64,000 bases of DNA, taken from Mycobacterium pinniadriaticum (GTDB taxonomy: Bacteria; Actinomycetota; Actinomycetes; Mycobacteriales; Mycobacteriaceae). Of the stretch, positions 15,983 through 25,185 are shown in pieces. Made by a program: the position numbers and the translations under genes. Location: NCBI RefSeq assembly GCF_026242045.1, contig NZ_JAPJDO010000012.1, forward strand, positions 1 to 64,000, in the 5' to 3' direction. Numbering within the stretch: the stretch's first letter is position 1; the number at the start of each line of letters is the position of its first letter. The notes under the pieces are model-generated. The model had not been told where the DNA came from, searched no databases, and saw nothing but the letters and a program-made list of their open reading frames with translations.

Positions 15983-16861
15983 TCACTTGGAGTCCCCGAA
16001 CTGGAATTCCGTTGCCACCGCCGCCGTGTCGAGGCCCGCCATTGCTCCCGGCGGCGATGCCGTAGGCCCCGACGCAGTTGCTGTAGACCGTGCCGCGAAA
16101 GCGGCGCGGGCCGCCGCGGCTTCCGGTCGCCCCTGCGTGATGACTCCAGTCGCCAATTCGAGTGCCAGGAAGTGCACGAAGTCGGAGTCTTCGGCGCTGT
16201 GCAACAGACGCTTCGTGAGTTCCACCGCGCGGGAGGGGCTTTCGGCGAGTTTGCCGGCAAGCTCCATCGCAACCGCCAGGCTGGCGCCGTCATCGGCCAG
16301 GTGGCTGATCAGACCGCACTCGTGGGCTTCAACCGCGGTCAGTTCGGTCCCCAGAAGCACCAGTGCCGCCGCCCGGATACGGCCCACACGCTGACTCAGG
16401 AACCAGCTCGCACCCCCATCGGGCACGACTCCCCGCCGAACGAACGGACACGAGAATCGTGCGCCCCGCGCAGCGACCACGAGGTCACATGCCAGCGCCA
16501 AGCTCCAGCCCAGTCCGACCGCGCCGCCCTCGACTGCGCAGAACACCGGCACCGGCAGCGACCGTAATCGGGTGATCACGCCGTGGGCCACTTCCAGTCG
16601 GCCGATGGCGGCCATCGCGCCATTGCCCACCCGCGGTGCCGTTTTGAGATCCCCGCCGGAACTGAAGTACGCACCGACCGAGGTGAGGACCACGCAGCGG
16701 ACATCGCCGGCGGCGGTGACATAGTCGAGAGCCGCATCGAGCGCCAGCCAGGACTCGAGTATCAGGGAGTTGCGGCTCGACGGCCGGTTGAGGGTCGCCA
16801 CGAGAATCCCCGCGTCGGTCAGTTCGGCGGTGACCACGTCATGACCGGTGTCGATGTTCAC
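15983..16861 (-). CDS. Enoyl-CoA hydratase/isomerase family protein (292 aa)
   Basis: A crotonase superfamily member with the CoA-binding SSGGDLK and the oxyanion-hole region VEGGAVGLGWSLALACDLVVA. At the two glutamate positions of classical hydratases it has Gly/Asp-rich residues (FVRRGVVPDGGAS), so isomerase or another activity is possible. The C-terminus has an Ala-rich tail of about 40 residues. The GTG start overlaps the upstream stop (GTGA). Part of the 13-gene operon. Confidence 0.85.
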   Translation of the reverse strand: MNIDTGHDVVTAELTDAGILVATLNRPSSRNSLILESWLALDAALDYVTAAGDVRCVVLTSVGAYFSSGGDLKTAPRVGNGAMAAIGRLEVAHGVITRLRSLPVPVFCAVEGGAVGLGWSLALACDLVVAARGARFSCPFVRRGVVPDGGASWFLSQRVGRIRAAALVLLGTELTAVEAHECGLISHLADDGASLAVAMELAGKLAESPSRAVELTKRLLHSAEDSDFVHFLALELATGVITQGRPEAAAARAAFAARSTATASGPTASPPGAMAGLDTAAVATEFQFGDSK

Positions 16862-19044
16862 CGCATCACCACAAGCGCATCCAGTGACACCAACCGCCGG
16901 CGGTCGTCCAGTCCGATCGGATTGAGGTCGACTTCAACGATGCGCTGCTCGGTGTTCATCAATTCACCGAGCCTGACCATTGTCTCGCTCACGCCTGCCG
17001 CGAGAAGCTCGGCCGCTTCCGGGTCGCGCCGGTGGAACGACTGGTAGGCACGCAGACGCCGTACGGCGCGCAATGCGGAATCGGTGGTCACCGGCGCTAC
17101 GCAGCGGGCCACATCCCCAAGTTCCTCGGCGGCCCCACCGCCGGCGCCGCAGACGACCACCGGGCCGAAGACGGGATCTCTGACCGCGCCGCACATGAAT
17201 TCTGTTTTGACGGAGAGCATCTCGGCAATCATCACACCGGACAGAGCTGCATCCGGCCGACGGCTCGCGACGGTCTTCATAATCGTTTGGTAAGCGTCTC
17301 CCGCCATCGCCGGGTCAGCCAACCCCAAGATCACTCCCCCCACTTCGGCCTTGTGCGGGATATCCTTCGACACGATCTTGGCCACTACCGGGCGGCCAAT
17401 GCTTTGCGCCACCCGCTCTGCGGCATCAGAGGAGGTCACCACCTCGGCAATTGGCATCGCAATGCCAATCAAAGACAGCACTTCGCGCGAGTCTTGCTCG
17501 TCAAGTGTCGAAGTCGCGGACACCGTACCGAGCCGGTCAGCCACCGCCGACAAGGCATCACGATCCAGAAGATTCACCGGACTCGTGTCCGAGACAGCCA
17601 CGGTGGCAAGTCGCCGTTCCTGCCAGGCTGTCCAGGCCGAGATTCCGGCGAACATACTCGTGTATGAACGCGTGAGCGCGACATTCTCGTCACGGTCCAG
17701 GGTCTCGCTGCCGGGGCCTTCCAGCCAGCTGCTCAGCCAGATGCCCCCGATCGGGACGTCGGTGCTGCCGGCGGCTGTCGCGATCGCAGCGGGGCGGCCG
17801 GCCGTCGCAGCTCCTGTTGTGGTGGAGACCAGGGTTAGGACTACGGAGTAGGACGGATCCTCGGCGAGCGCTAGCAGGCACTGACCAAGCACTGCGTCAG
17901 ACTGAAACGCGGTGGTGTCTATCGGGTTTCCCACGGCAGCGAAGCTAGGTACCAACTCGCCGAGCCGCGCGACGGTGGAGGCCGTCGGCGTCGGCAACGC
18001 GACACCGGCGTCGTCGGCCGCGTCGGCGGCAATTACGCCCGGACCGCCCATGGTCGTCAAAATGGCCACCCCGCCACGGCGGTACCGCTTGTTGCGCCAG
18101 CGCGAGAACATGTTGGCCGCGTCTAACAGCTCCTCCGGGGTCTGAAAGACGAGGAGTCCAGCGTCTTCGGCTGCGGTGCAAAACACTTCATAGCTGGTGG
18201 TCAGACTCCCGGTGTGCGATACCGCGGCATTGCTGCCCAGTGTTGTGCGTCCACTCTTGAGCACGAGGATCGGCTTGCTCAGCTCGTGTGCTCGGCGTCC
18301 GGCCTGACGGAGTGCGGCCGGGTTGTCGACACCTTCCAACGCCAACATGATCACGTTGGTCATATCGTCGTCCAGGAGGAAGTTGACGTAGTCCAGCGCA
18401 GTGACATCCACGGAGTTGCCGGTTGTCATGGTGTAGGAGACGCCCATACCGCGATGTCGCCGGTGACCGAGATGCGTCGCGAGGCCAGCACTTTGAGAGA
18501 CGATGCCGATGTCACCGCTGGGGAGGTCCATCCTGAGATCGCCCAGGAACGTCAGCGGGATGCCATCACGGTAGTTGAGGATCCCGGCGGTGTTGGGACC
18601 ACCGATCCGCATGCCCGACGCATCGGCGATCTCACGGATTCGGTCCTGCGCTGCAGCCCCATACGCGGTCTCACCGAAGCCCGCGGTGAAGATGACCGCG
18701 CTTCGACATCCGACGGCGGCTGCCGCCTCGACTGTCGCCTCGACCGCGGCGGCCGGTACGGCGATGAGCACACAGTCCAGGCCGCCCGGGATGTGGTCCA
18801 AGGACGCAACGCCGACCACCCCTTGGGGAGCAGGATCGGTGGCGAACCGTTGGTTCACCACGTAAACAGTTCCGGCGAACGGTGAATTCACCAACTGTGT
18901 GACCGTCGAGGCGCCGAACCCACTTCCGGTGCGTGAGGCTCCCACGACAGCAACCGATGCCGGCCGGACCAAGGGCCTCAGTTCGTCGTGGGTGTACAGT
19001 GCACGACCTCGCGACGTTGGTTGAAATGTACCCAGAGTCGACAC
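16858..19044 (-). CDS. ADP-forming acyl-CoA synthetase (acetate-CoA ligase type, 728 aa)
   Basis: A single-chain NDP-forming acyl-CoA synthetase. The N-terminal CoA-binding Rossmann domain (SVAVVGASR), ligase-CoA domain and C-terminal ATP-grasp domain are in the usual order. The phosphohistidine loop AVSHTGSLTTSYEVF and the ATP-grasp DLNPIG near the C-terminus are present. It activates a carboxylic acid to its CoA ester with ATP giving ADP, or runs in reverse. The GTG start has GGAG 5 nt upstream. It lies 30 bp from the LLM gene. It may activate the acid released by ring opening. Confidence 0.9.
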   Translation of the reverse strand: MSTLGTFQPTSRGRALYTHDELRPLVRPASVAVVGASRTGSGFGASTVTQLVNSPFAGTVYVVNQRFATDPAPQGVVGVASLDHIPGGLDCVLIAVPAAAVEATVEAAAAVGCRSAVIFTAGFGETAYGAAAQDRIREIADASGMRIGGPNTAGILNYRDGIPLTFLGDLRMDLPSGDIGIVSQSAGLATHLGHRRHRGMGVSYTMTTGNSVDVTALDYVNFLLDDDMTNVIMLALEGVDNPAALRQAGRRAHELSKPILVLKSGRTTLGSNAAVSHTGSLTTSYEVFCTAAEDAGLLVFQTPEELLDAANMFSRWRNKRYRRGGVAILTTMGGPGVIAADAADDAGVALPTPTASTVARLGELVPSFAAVGNPIDTTAFQSDAVLGQCLLALAEDPSYSVVLTLVSTTTGAATAGRPAAIATAAGSTDVPIGGIWLSSWLEGPGSETLDRDENVALTRSYTSMFAGISAWTAWQERRLATVAVSDTSPVNLLDRDALSAVADRLGTVSATSTLDEQDSREVLSLIGIAMPIAEVVTSSDAAERVAQSIGRPVVAKIVSKDIPHKAEVGGVILGLADPAMAGDAYQTIMKTVASRRPDAALSGVMIAEMLSVKTEFMCGAVRDPVFGPVVVCGAGGGAAEELGDVARCVAPVTTDSALRAVRRLRAYQSFHRRDPEAAELLAAGVSETMVRLGELMNTEQRIVEVDLNPIGLDDRRRLVSLDALVVMR

Positions 19045-19074
19045 TTGCTCTCCGTTCGTCTGTCTGCTCTATCG

Positions 19075-19986
19075 TCAGCTTGATCGGACTGCATCCACGA
19101 AGCGGTGCAACGTATTACGGTGCCTGGGCAGCGATCCGCGCAGGTCGAGCGCCAGATACGTAGCGCCCGCCTTGGCCCATCGTGCTGCGCGTCGGGCCAC
19201 ACATCCGATGTCGGCGTCGCCAACGGTGATCACGCCATGGAGGTCAAGACTGTCCGGATCGCGCTGGCTACGCTCCATCAAGTGGCGAATTTCTCGAAGC
19301 GCGTCGTCAAGCTCCTGCCCCGGGATCTGCTGGGGCATCCATCCATCCGCAAGACGCGCCACCCGGTCGATGGAGTGTGGTCCCGACCCCGAGCCGATCC
19401 AGATCGGGATCGGCTGCTGCACTGGGCGGGGACGTATGCTGGCACCAGCCAATCGGTGATGCTGGCCGTTGAAGGACACGTTGGGACTCGTCCACAGTTC
19501 ACGCAATAGGTGGATCTGTTCTTCCATCCGTGCGAACCGATTCGACCACGGCATGCCTGTCATCGTCATTTCGGTGCTGTTCCATCCGGCGCCCACCCCC
19601 AAGGTGAGCCGACCCCCCGACAGGAGATCGACTTCAGCTGCGGCCTTCGCCACGGCAACTGTCTGTCGTTGCGGAAGTACCAGCGCCGCGCTCAGAAAGG
19701 ACAGCTCACAGACCCCGCTCAGGTATCCAAACAAGACGAATGGCTCATGGAAGGCGTCACCTGCGCTATACGGAGCAGACCGCATGCTAGACGTTTCAGG
19801 AAAAGGCCAATCCCGACGCAAAGTGTCGCCGTGCAGGTCCCGATCGAGGCCGAGGTCGTGATGGGCTGCCGCTAGGTAGTCGAACCCGCAGGCCTGCGCG
19901 TCCTGAGCGAAATCGCAGATGGCGGCCTGGCTGCCGCCGATCGCGTCTTGCGGAAACACCAGCCCTAGACGCCCAGCGAAGCTCAT
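19075..19986 (-). CDS. LLM-class, probably F420-dependent oxidoreductase (303 aa)
   Basis: A luciferase-like TIM-barrel protein. The family signatures are AKAAAEVDLLSGGRLTLGVGAGW and PIWIGSGSG, with a C-terminal GATYLALDLRG. In mycobacteria this group is mostly F420-dependent, but FMN use is possible. An in-frame extension to 20199 overlaps the upstream hydratase; the ATG at 19986 (MSFAGRLGLVFPQDAIGG) matches the family N-terminus and lies 10 bp after the upstream stop. It may be a dehydrogenase or Baeyer-Villiger-type enzyme. Confidence 0.88.
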   Translation of the reverse strand: MSFAGRLGLVFPQDAIGGSQAAICDFAQDAQACGFDYLAAAHHDLGLDRDLHGDTLRRDWPFPETSSMRSAPYSAGDAFHEPFVLFGYLSGVCELSFLSAALVLPQRQTVAVAKAAAEVDLLSGGRLTLGVGAGWNSTEMTMTGMPWSNRFARMEEQIHLLRELWTSPNVSFNGQHHRLAGASIRPRPVQQPIPIWIGSGSGPHSIDRVARLADGWMPQQIPGQELDDALREIRHLMERSQRDPDSLDLHGVITVGDADIGCVARRAARWAKAGATYLALDLRGSLPRHRNTLHRFVDAVRSS

Positions 19987-19996
19987 ACGGGTGCGC

Positions 19997-20782
19997 TCAG
20001 ACCCACACGGCGGGACGCTTGTCCAGCCAGGCTCGTGGACCTTCAGAGGCATCGGGGTGTCGCATGTGGGCATCGACCACTCGGTCAGCACGACGGAGGG
20101 TTTCGTCATTCTCGGCACTGCGCGACAGAGCGCGCACAAGCCCCAGCGTCTCGGCCACAGCAGTTGGTGAGGCGTTGGCGATCGCGCCGGCAATCTCAAG
20201 TGCCCGCGCGAGAGCCTCTGGCGCCGTGTCAGCGAGCTCGTTGACTAAGCCGAGTTCATGGGCTCGCTCGGCTGAGAGCACTCCCCCTCCGATTGCCACC
20301 CTGGTGGCCTCACTGGGCCCGATGATGCTGACCATCCGCAGCGCGCCGTAACCGCACACCTGACCCACCGCGGTGTGTGTGTCGAGGAACCGTGCATGAC
20401 GGGCGGCGATCACGACGTCTCCGTCAGTGACGAATCCAAGGCCACCTCCTGCGGCCGTCCCGTTAATCGCGACAACGACCGGCTTTTTCACTCCGGCAAG
20501 TCGCCACGTCAGCTTCCATTGCTCACCCGGAACACGTAGGGTGCCCTGCTCGGTGAGAGCACTCATGTCGGCGCCCACGCAGAAGTGGCGTTCACCGGCG
20601 GCGGTGAAGACAACGACACGCACCTCCGGAGTGGCGTCGACCCATTCCCATGCCGCGCAGAGCTGCTCGTAGATCGGACGGGTCAAGGCATTCCCCGCCT
20701 TTGGATTGTGCAGACTGACGACGGCAATGTTTCCGTCTAGCGATCGGATAACACGAGGCACGTCGTCGTTGTCGATGGTCAA
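19997..20782 (-). CDS. Enoyl-CoA hydratase/isomerase family protein (261 aa)
   Basis: A crotonase-fold enzyme with CVGADMSAL, and the oxyanion-hole segment INGTAAGGGLGFVTDGDVVIA. The second loop reads TAVGQVCGYGA, without the classical catalytic Glu pair, so hydratase versus isomerase cannot be decided. It overlaps the acyl-CoA dehydrogenase by 4 bp (ATGA), an arrangement expected for consecutive beta-oxidation steps. Confidence 0.87.
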   Translation of the reverse strand: MTIDNDDVPRVIRSLDGNIAVVSLHNPKAGNALTRPIYEQLCAAWEWVDATPEVRVVVFTAAGERHFCVGADMSALTEQGTLRVPGEQWKLTWRLAGVKKPVVVAINGTAAGGGLGFVTDGDVVIAARHARFLDTHTAVGQVCGYGALRMVSIIGPSEATRVAIGGGVLSAERAHELGLVNELADTAPEALARALEIAGAIANASPTAVAETLGLVRALSRSAENDETLRRADRVVDAHMRHPDASEGPRAWLDKRPAVWV

Positions 20783-21945
20783 GACACCTCCCGTAATAGC
20801 GCTTTGGCAATCACGTTGCGCTGAATCTCCGACGTTCCGCCAGAGATCCGCATGATTCGCACATCTCGATAGATGCGCGAGATCGGCGCCTCGGCCATGT
20901 AGCCGTACCCGCCGAAGATCTGCAATGCCCGATCAGCAACTCGCCCCACCATCTCACTGGCGTACAGCTTGACCATGGCCGCCTCTGCCGCGGTCACGCG
21001 ACGCGACTCCAGTTGTGATGCAAGTGCGTAGGTCATCGATTGCGCCGCAGCCAGTTCGGTCACCGAGTCCGCCAACTGGATTTGGATCGCTTGATAGTCG
21101 CCGATCGGCGAACCGAACGCAGTGCGTTGGGTTGCGTATTCGGCAGCCAGTTCGATTGCGCGCCGCGCGGTTCCCAACGCGGTGATTGCCATCGAAATCC
21201 GTTCTTCGGCAAACGTCTTGAAGATCGCCTTGAGGCCTTCGCCAACTTCGCCAAGCACATATTCCTCCCCGACGAAGCAGTCCTCGAAGAGAAGTTCGGC
21301 CTGCTCTGCTACCGGCCCGCTCATGGTCTCTTGCATCCCGGCGATCGAGAAGCCCGGAGTGTCCTTCTCCACCAGGAACACCGTGAAGCTGCGAGCGCCG
21401 CTGTTGTCACCCTCAGTGCGCGCCAACACGAATAGCACGTCCGCGCGAGCACCCAATGTGATGTAGTGCTTGCTGCCCTGCAGTCGCCAGCCTCCATCGG
21501 CGCGGACCGCTCTTGTCTTCAATCCTTGGACATCAGAGCCCGCTTCAGGTTCCGTCACGGCGATGGCGGCAACCAGCTCGCCCGCAGCTATACCGGGCAG
21601 ATACCGCTTGCGTTGCTCGTCACTGCCTGCGATCTCGAGCAGCTGCGAGGCCACCCCGTTAGCAATCGAGATGGGTAGCCACACCGACTTTGGGGCGCGG
21701 GAGAGCTCCTCGAGAACCGCGCAGTAGGCGAGGTGGGATACCCCCAGACCGCCATACTCTTCGGCAATGGTCAAACCGAAGTACCCCGCTTGGCGCAATC
21801 GCTCAGCGGTTTCGTCTGGCATGACACAGGTCCGGCTGATTTGCGCCTCGTGGGGCAACACGTAGCGATCGACAAACTCGCGGGCAGCCGATTTGAGTGT
21901 CGCGATGTCCTCTGGCAACAGCGGGCCAGCCCAGATTTCGTTCAT
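20779..21945 (-). CDS. Acyl-CoA dehydrogenase (388 aa)
   Basis: A FadE-type flavoprotein: AVTEPEAGSDVQGLKT for FAD/substrate binding, RTAFGSPIGDYQAIQIQLAD, and the C-terminal FGGYGYMAE...GGTSEIQRN. The residue before GTSE is Gly, as in isovaleryl-type enzymes where the catalytic base sits elsewhere. The frame runs to 22197, but the ATG at 21945 overlaps the CoA-transferase stop by one base (TGATG) and gives the family N-terminus. It should introduce the double bond hydrated by the neighbouring hydratases. Confidence 0.92.
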   Translation of the reverse strand: MNEIWAGPLLPEDIATLKSAAREFVDRYVLPHEAQISRTCVMPDETAERLRQAGYFGLTIAEEYGGLGVSHLAYCAVLEELSRAPKSVWLPISIANGVASQLLEIAGSDEQRKRYLPGIAAGELVAAIAVTEPEAGSDVQGLKTRAVRADGGWRLQGSKHYITLGARADVLFVLARTEGDNSGARSFTVFLVEKDTPGFSIAGMQETMSGPVAEQAELLFEDCFVGEEYVLGEVGEGLKAIFKTFAEERISMAITALGTARRAIELAAEYATQRTAFGSPIGDYQAIQIQLADSVTELAAAQSMTYALASQLESRRVTAAEAAMVKLYASEMVGRVADRALQIFGGYGYMAEAPISRIYRDVRIMRISGGTSEIQRNVIAKALLREVS

Positions 21946-23144
21946 CACTGCCTCCCGCTTACCGCGTCGATTTCGCGGATCAGTGCTTCGGAGTCGGTAC
22001 CAAGATCCGGTGCGGGCCCGACCGGGCGTGTGCGCGTGCCACGAAGGGTGAAGGGCGAGGTGACCATGGGCGTAGGCCGGCCGACGGCGACGTCGTGCAG
22101 CATGTCGTTGACGGCGAGCTGCCGATCGCGAAGGACTTCCTCGGGTGAGGCAACGACCTGCCACCAGACTCCTGCCGCGTCGAGCCGGTCCGCCCATTCG
22201 GCGAAAGGTCGACGCGAGAACTCCTCATCGAGGATGGCGATGAGCTCGCGCCGGTGGGTCCGCATCGACTTCGCACTGCCGAAACGCTCGTCCTTGCAGA
22301 GATCTTCGCGCCCTATTGCGGCACATATACCAGGGAAGTGCCTGACGCTTTCCACGCCCTGCAGGAAGAGCCAACGGCCATCAGACGTTTGGTAGGAGTT
22401 CACCAGAGGCGTACGACTCTCCGTGCGGTGTGAGGCGCGGTTCACTCTGCCGAACGCCGCCTGCACTCCGAGATCGCCGGCGCATAACCATGTTCCGGAC
22501 TGCAGTAACGATGACTCCACCAACTGACCCCGACCTGTACGCTCGCGCTCCAACAATGCGACGAGAACCGCACTGAACGCAGCCAGCGCTGTCACGGAAT
22601 CGCCGTAACCACCAGCTGGATGGGGTGGCGGGTTGCCGGGCGCCGTTAACTGGTGCAGCAGTCCACTGCGCGCCCAGAACGCGCCGACGTCGTAACTCGC
22701 ACGATCACGTTCCGGCCCGCGCAGCCCGAGACCTGTGATTGAGGCGTACACCAACCGCGGGCACAGCTCCAGTACCGCAGCGGGGTCCAATCCCGCGCGC
22801 TCTAGCGTTCCGGCACGCATGTTGGTGATAAGGACATCGCTGGTGGACAACAGATTCATGAGGCGATCTCGGTCATCGGCTGCGGCAATATCCAACACAA
22901 GGCTGCGTTTGCCTCGGTTGAACAACTCGAAGGCCGGGGAGCGGTCGGCGCCCCCGCCGGTAGAGCTGACGAACCGTCGCCCTGGATCGCCTTGGCGCGG
23001 CTCGATCTTGATCACTTGCGCGCCAAGGTCGGCCATCAGCGCGCTTGCACAAGGCGCAGCGATCCACGACCCGATCTCGACGACGCGTAGTGATCCAAAG
23101 AATCCGTTCACCCTGTTATCGCGCGGCGCCGCAGCGCTCGTCAC
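21945..23144 (-). CDS. Class III CoA-transferase, CaiB/BaiF family (399 aa)
   Basis: A formyl-CoA transferase-like enzyme that moves CoA between an acyl-CoA and a free acid. The catalytic Asp lies in SYDVGAFWARSG (about 170), and the N-terminal RVVEIGSWIAAPCASALMADLGA and GRWLFLQG segments match the family. It is the first gene of the 13-gene operon. An operator-like palindrome at 23177-23190 lies 32 bp upstream of its start. It may activate the pathway's acid substrate by CoA transfer. Confidence 0.92.
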   Translation of the reverse strand: MTSAAAPRDNRVNGFFGSLRVVEIGSWIAAPCASALMADLGAQVIKIEPRQGDPGRRFVSSTGGGADRSPAFELFNRGKRSLVLDIAAADDRDRLMNLLSTSDVLITNMRAGTLERAGLDPAAVLELCPRLVYASITGLGLRGPERDRASYDVGAFWARSGLLHQLTAPGNPPPHPAGGYGDSVTALAAFSAVLVALLERERTGRGQLVESSLLQSGTWLCAGDLGVQAAFGRVNRASHRTESRTPLVNSYQTSDGRWLFLQGVESVRHFPGICAAIGREDLCKDERFGSAKSMRTHRRELIAILDEEFSRRPFAEWADRLDAAGVWWQVVASPEEVLRDRQLAVNDMLHDVAVGRPTPMVTSPFTLRGTRTRPVGPAPDLGTDSEALIREIDAVSGRQ

Positions 23145-23176
23145 GCGTCGACCATAGATGCCATCAACGGTCTCCT

Positions 23177-23190
23177 AACCAAACGTTTGG
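23177..23190. promoter_or_regulatory. KstR2-like operator, site 3 (13-gene operon)
   Basis: AACCAAACGTTTGG, with a perfect CCAAACGTTTGG palindrome, located 32 bp upstream of the CoA-transferase start. A second partial half-site (GCTAAACGT) follows 4 bp later. Confidence 0.75.
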
Positions 23191-23296
23191 CGCGCTAAAC
23201 GTATCATCGGTAGCAGCGAGTGTCAACGCCGAGCAATCGTGCCGCTCCAGCGCGCACCCATGCCGACGATGCCATCAAATCAGTTGCAGTGCTGAT

Positions 23297-24238
23297 CTAT
23301 TGGGAAAGCTTTGGGCTGAATCCGGGGTCTCGAAGAGCCGCGTATCGCGCAACAGGCAAAGAATGGAGCCGATGCAACTCGGCGGCCAACATGTCGACAG
23401 GCCGACGAGGTACCGAACCGATACTGTTCGCTTGAGCCTGGTGCAACTGACATGCCAGCTTCAGATCCCCGAAAGTTCGGTAAACACGGGATGGGAGCAC
23501 CGGTGCCGGGACGAGGTCGCGGTCGGCGATGACGGCGACCTCGGAACTCCCGTCAATAGTGGTGCTGAGTGTTTGGCGAAGGCACACCCGGGCGGACATG
23601 CCGAAGTGACGGGCGATGCCAACGAAGTCGTGTGCTGGTCGGTGAGACGTCGGCTCTGTGGTCGGTCGCCGCGGGCCGCACTCGATGTCTTCGGAGAACA
23701 GATATGTTGGCACACCGCCAAACCTGCGCATCGCCAGCTCGATAAAGATCGCGAGAGTGCGCTTCGACCTGTCTCGAGAAGGGATCACCACACGAAACCG
23801 CGACCATGGCAGCCAGCATGTCCACAACAGAGTCGGTGCACCCGCCGCCAACGGCCCACGAGTCCACGCCCACTGCGCCCACAGGCCGGGCTCGGGAATC
23901 AGGGGTCGGCCGTACTGTCTGTCCACGGGACGGTAGTCCCGCTTACACTCGGCGACCGCCCGGCGAGTCGTGCGTTCGGCACCCTCGAAGCCCATCGCAA
24001 CGAGCCGTTGGTGAACCACATCAGCTCGGACCAAACCGGCTGAGCGGTCGACCATTTCCTGAATCTTCGGAATGAACGGATCGATCGGCCTGGCCCGCCG
24101 GCCGACCATCGGCGCGAAGCCCGCGTCACGCATGCGCACGTACCGGGCAACCGTGTGGTGGTCGCAGCCGGCCAGCTTCGCTGCAGCTCGGTAGCTGCCG
24201 GTGAGATCGAAGGCTTCCAACAGGTCGATCGTGCCCAC
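23297..24238 (-). pseudogene. Decayed IS21-type (IstA-like) transposase
   Basis: About 313 codons still open, matching IS21-family transposases of actinobacteria from the N-terminal HTH (AAKLAGCDHHTVARYV) through the integrase core. The catalytic pattern is damaged: the expected WDWG reads WAWTRG, the expected TDN reads SEDIECG, and the segment before the final Glu is scrambled (TTIDGSSE). The C-terminal domain is missing and no istB helper follows. It is therefore almost certainly inactive. Its place between the 13-gene operon and the second TetR suggests past insertion during assembly of the island. Confidence 0.7.
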
Positions 24239-24285
24239 ATCTATCTCCGCTCTTTCCCACCGCTACCACAGCACCGTGGCCGATA

Positions 24286-24301
24286 TGTGATTGCCATCAC
24301 C
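24286..24301. promoter_or_regulatory. CRP-like binding site
   Basis: TGTGATTGCCATCACC matches the mycobacterial CRP/Cmr pattern TGTGA-N6-TCACA at nine of ten positions. It lies about 155 bp upstream of the TetR gene at 24454 and 48 bp upstream of the transposase remnant start. Functional relevance is unproven. Confidence 0.35.
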
Positions 24302-24453
24302 CGCCTGACCATAAAGGATCATGCACTATCCTGACAAGGGAACAATCACTCCCTTATGGACAGGGGCGGTATCCCGCCATATGCTCCACGTATGCATCTG
24401 CGTGGTTGCCTCACGCCGGTCCCACACGGCACCGGCACGGAATGTGGCGGGCG

Positions 24454-25119
24454 ATGAGTCGTAGCAACCGCGAATTCAAAGCGAGTAACAAACCGGTACG
24501 GCCCACCCGACGCTCGTCGAATGAGGTGAAAGCCCTCTTGCTGGACGCCGCCGCGGACGAGTTCTCTCGGCAGGGCTACCGTGATGCCACAGTGCAAGGC
24601 ATCGCCCGGAGAGCCGACCTCAGTGTCTCGGCTGTCTACCGTCACTTCGAGTCCAAGTCTGATCTGTTCCGCCAGGCGGCCTGTCAACCGTTCCTGAAGT
24701 TCCTCGATGAATTCTCCCGAACCTGGAATCAGCAGCGTGAAGTTCCCTGGGACGAGCTGAAACTCATGACTGAATTCGCCAGTGAGCTTTACGACAACAT
24801 GCGTGCGCACCGCAAGTTGCTCATCGAAGTGACCGCCGCCCGTGATCACGTCGACCCGGGGGTGATTGAAGAGCTCCGCAAGGCCAGTTCGCGGATGTTC
24901 ATGGAGCTTCGGGCGATCGGCGAGCAAGAGGCCAGCCTACGGAAGTTCTTCTCCGCGGAAGGCATTGAGCTGAGCGTCCGGCTCATTTCGGGCACAATCA
25001 CCGCGATGGCGGTGTTCGATGACTGGCTTGCCCCGTCGTTCCCGCATCCGGTGTCCCGCGAGATCCTCATGGACGCCATTGCCCGCCTTTCCCTTTGGGG
25101 CCTTTCACAGACTCCGTAG
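24454..25119 (+). CDS. TetR family transcriptional regulator (221 aa)
   Basis: The N-terminal HTH spans about 20-65 (ALLLDAAADEFSRQGYRDATVQGIARRA, then SVSAVYRHFESKSDLF), followed by a helical ligand-binding domain. Upstream in-frame ATGs at 24406 and 24442 exist, but 24454 (MSRSNREFKASN) gives a normal TetR N-terminus; none has a strong ribosome-binding site, so the start is uncertain. It is convergent with the FAH-family gene. No copy of the ACCAAACGTTTGGT palindrome lies in front of it. It could be the island's repressor, though the left-end KstR2-like TetR is favoured on similarity. Confidence 0.88.
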   Translation: MSRSNREFKASNKPVRPTRRSSNEVKALLLDAAADEFSRQGYRDATVQGIARRADLSVSAVYRHFESKSDLFRQAACQPFLKFLDEFSRTWNQQREVPWDELKLMTEFASELYDNMRAHRKLLIEVTAARDHVDPGVIEELRKASSRMFMELRAIGEQEASLRKFFSAEGIELSVRLISGTITAMAVFDDWLAPSFPHPVSREILMDAIARLSLWGLSQTP

Positions 25120-25131
25120 GCGCGCTGAGAA

Positions 25132-25180
25132 GGTCGGCCATTGCGCCGGAGGTTCCCGACCCCACCGTGCCGACCCTTTT
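25132..25180 (+). terminator. Possible terminator after TetR
   Basis: GGTCGGC at 25132-25138 pairs with GCCGACC at 25169-25175, followed by CTTTT. The loop is long (30 nt), so this is only a candidate terminator between two convergent genes. Confidence 0.3.
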
Positions 25181-25185
25181 GCGCA

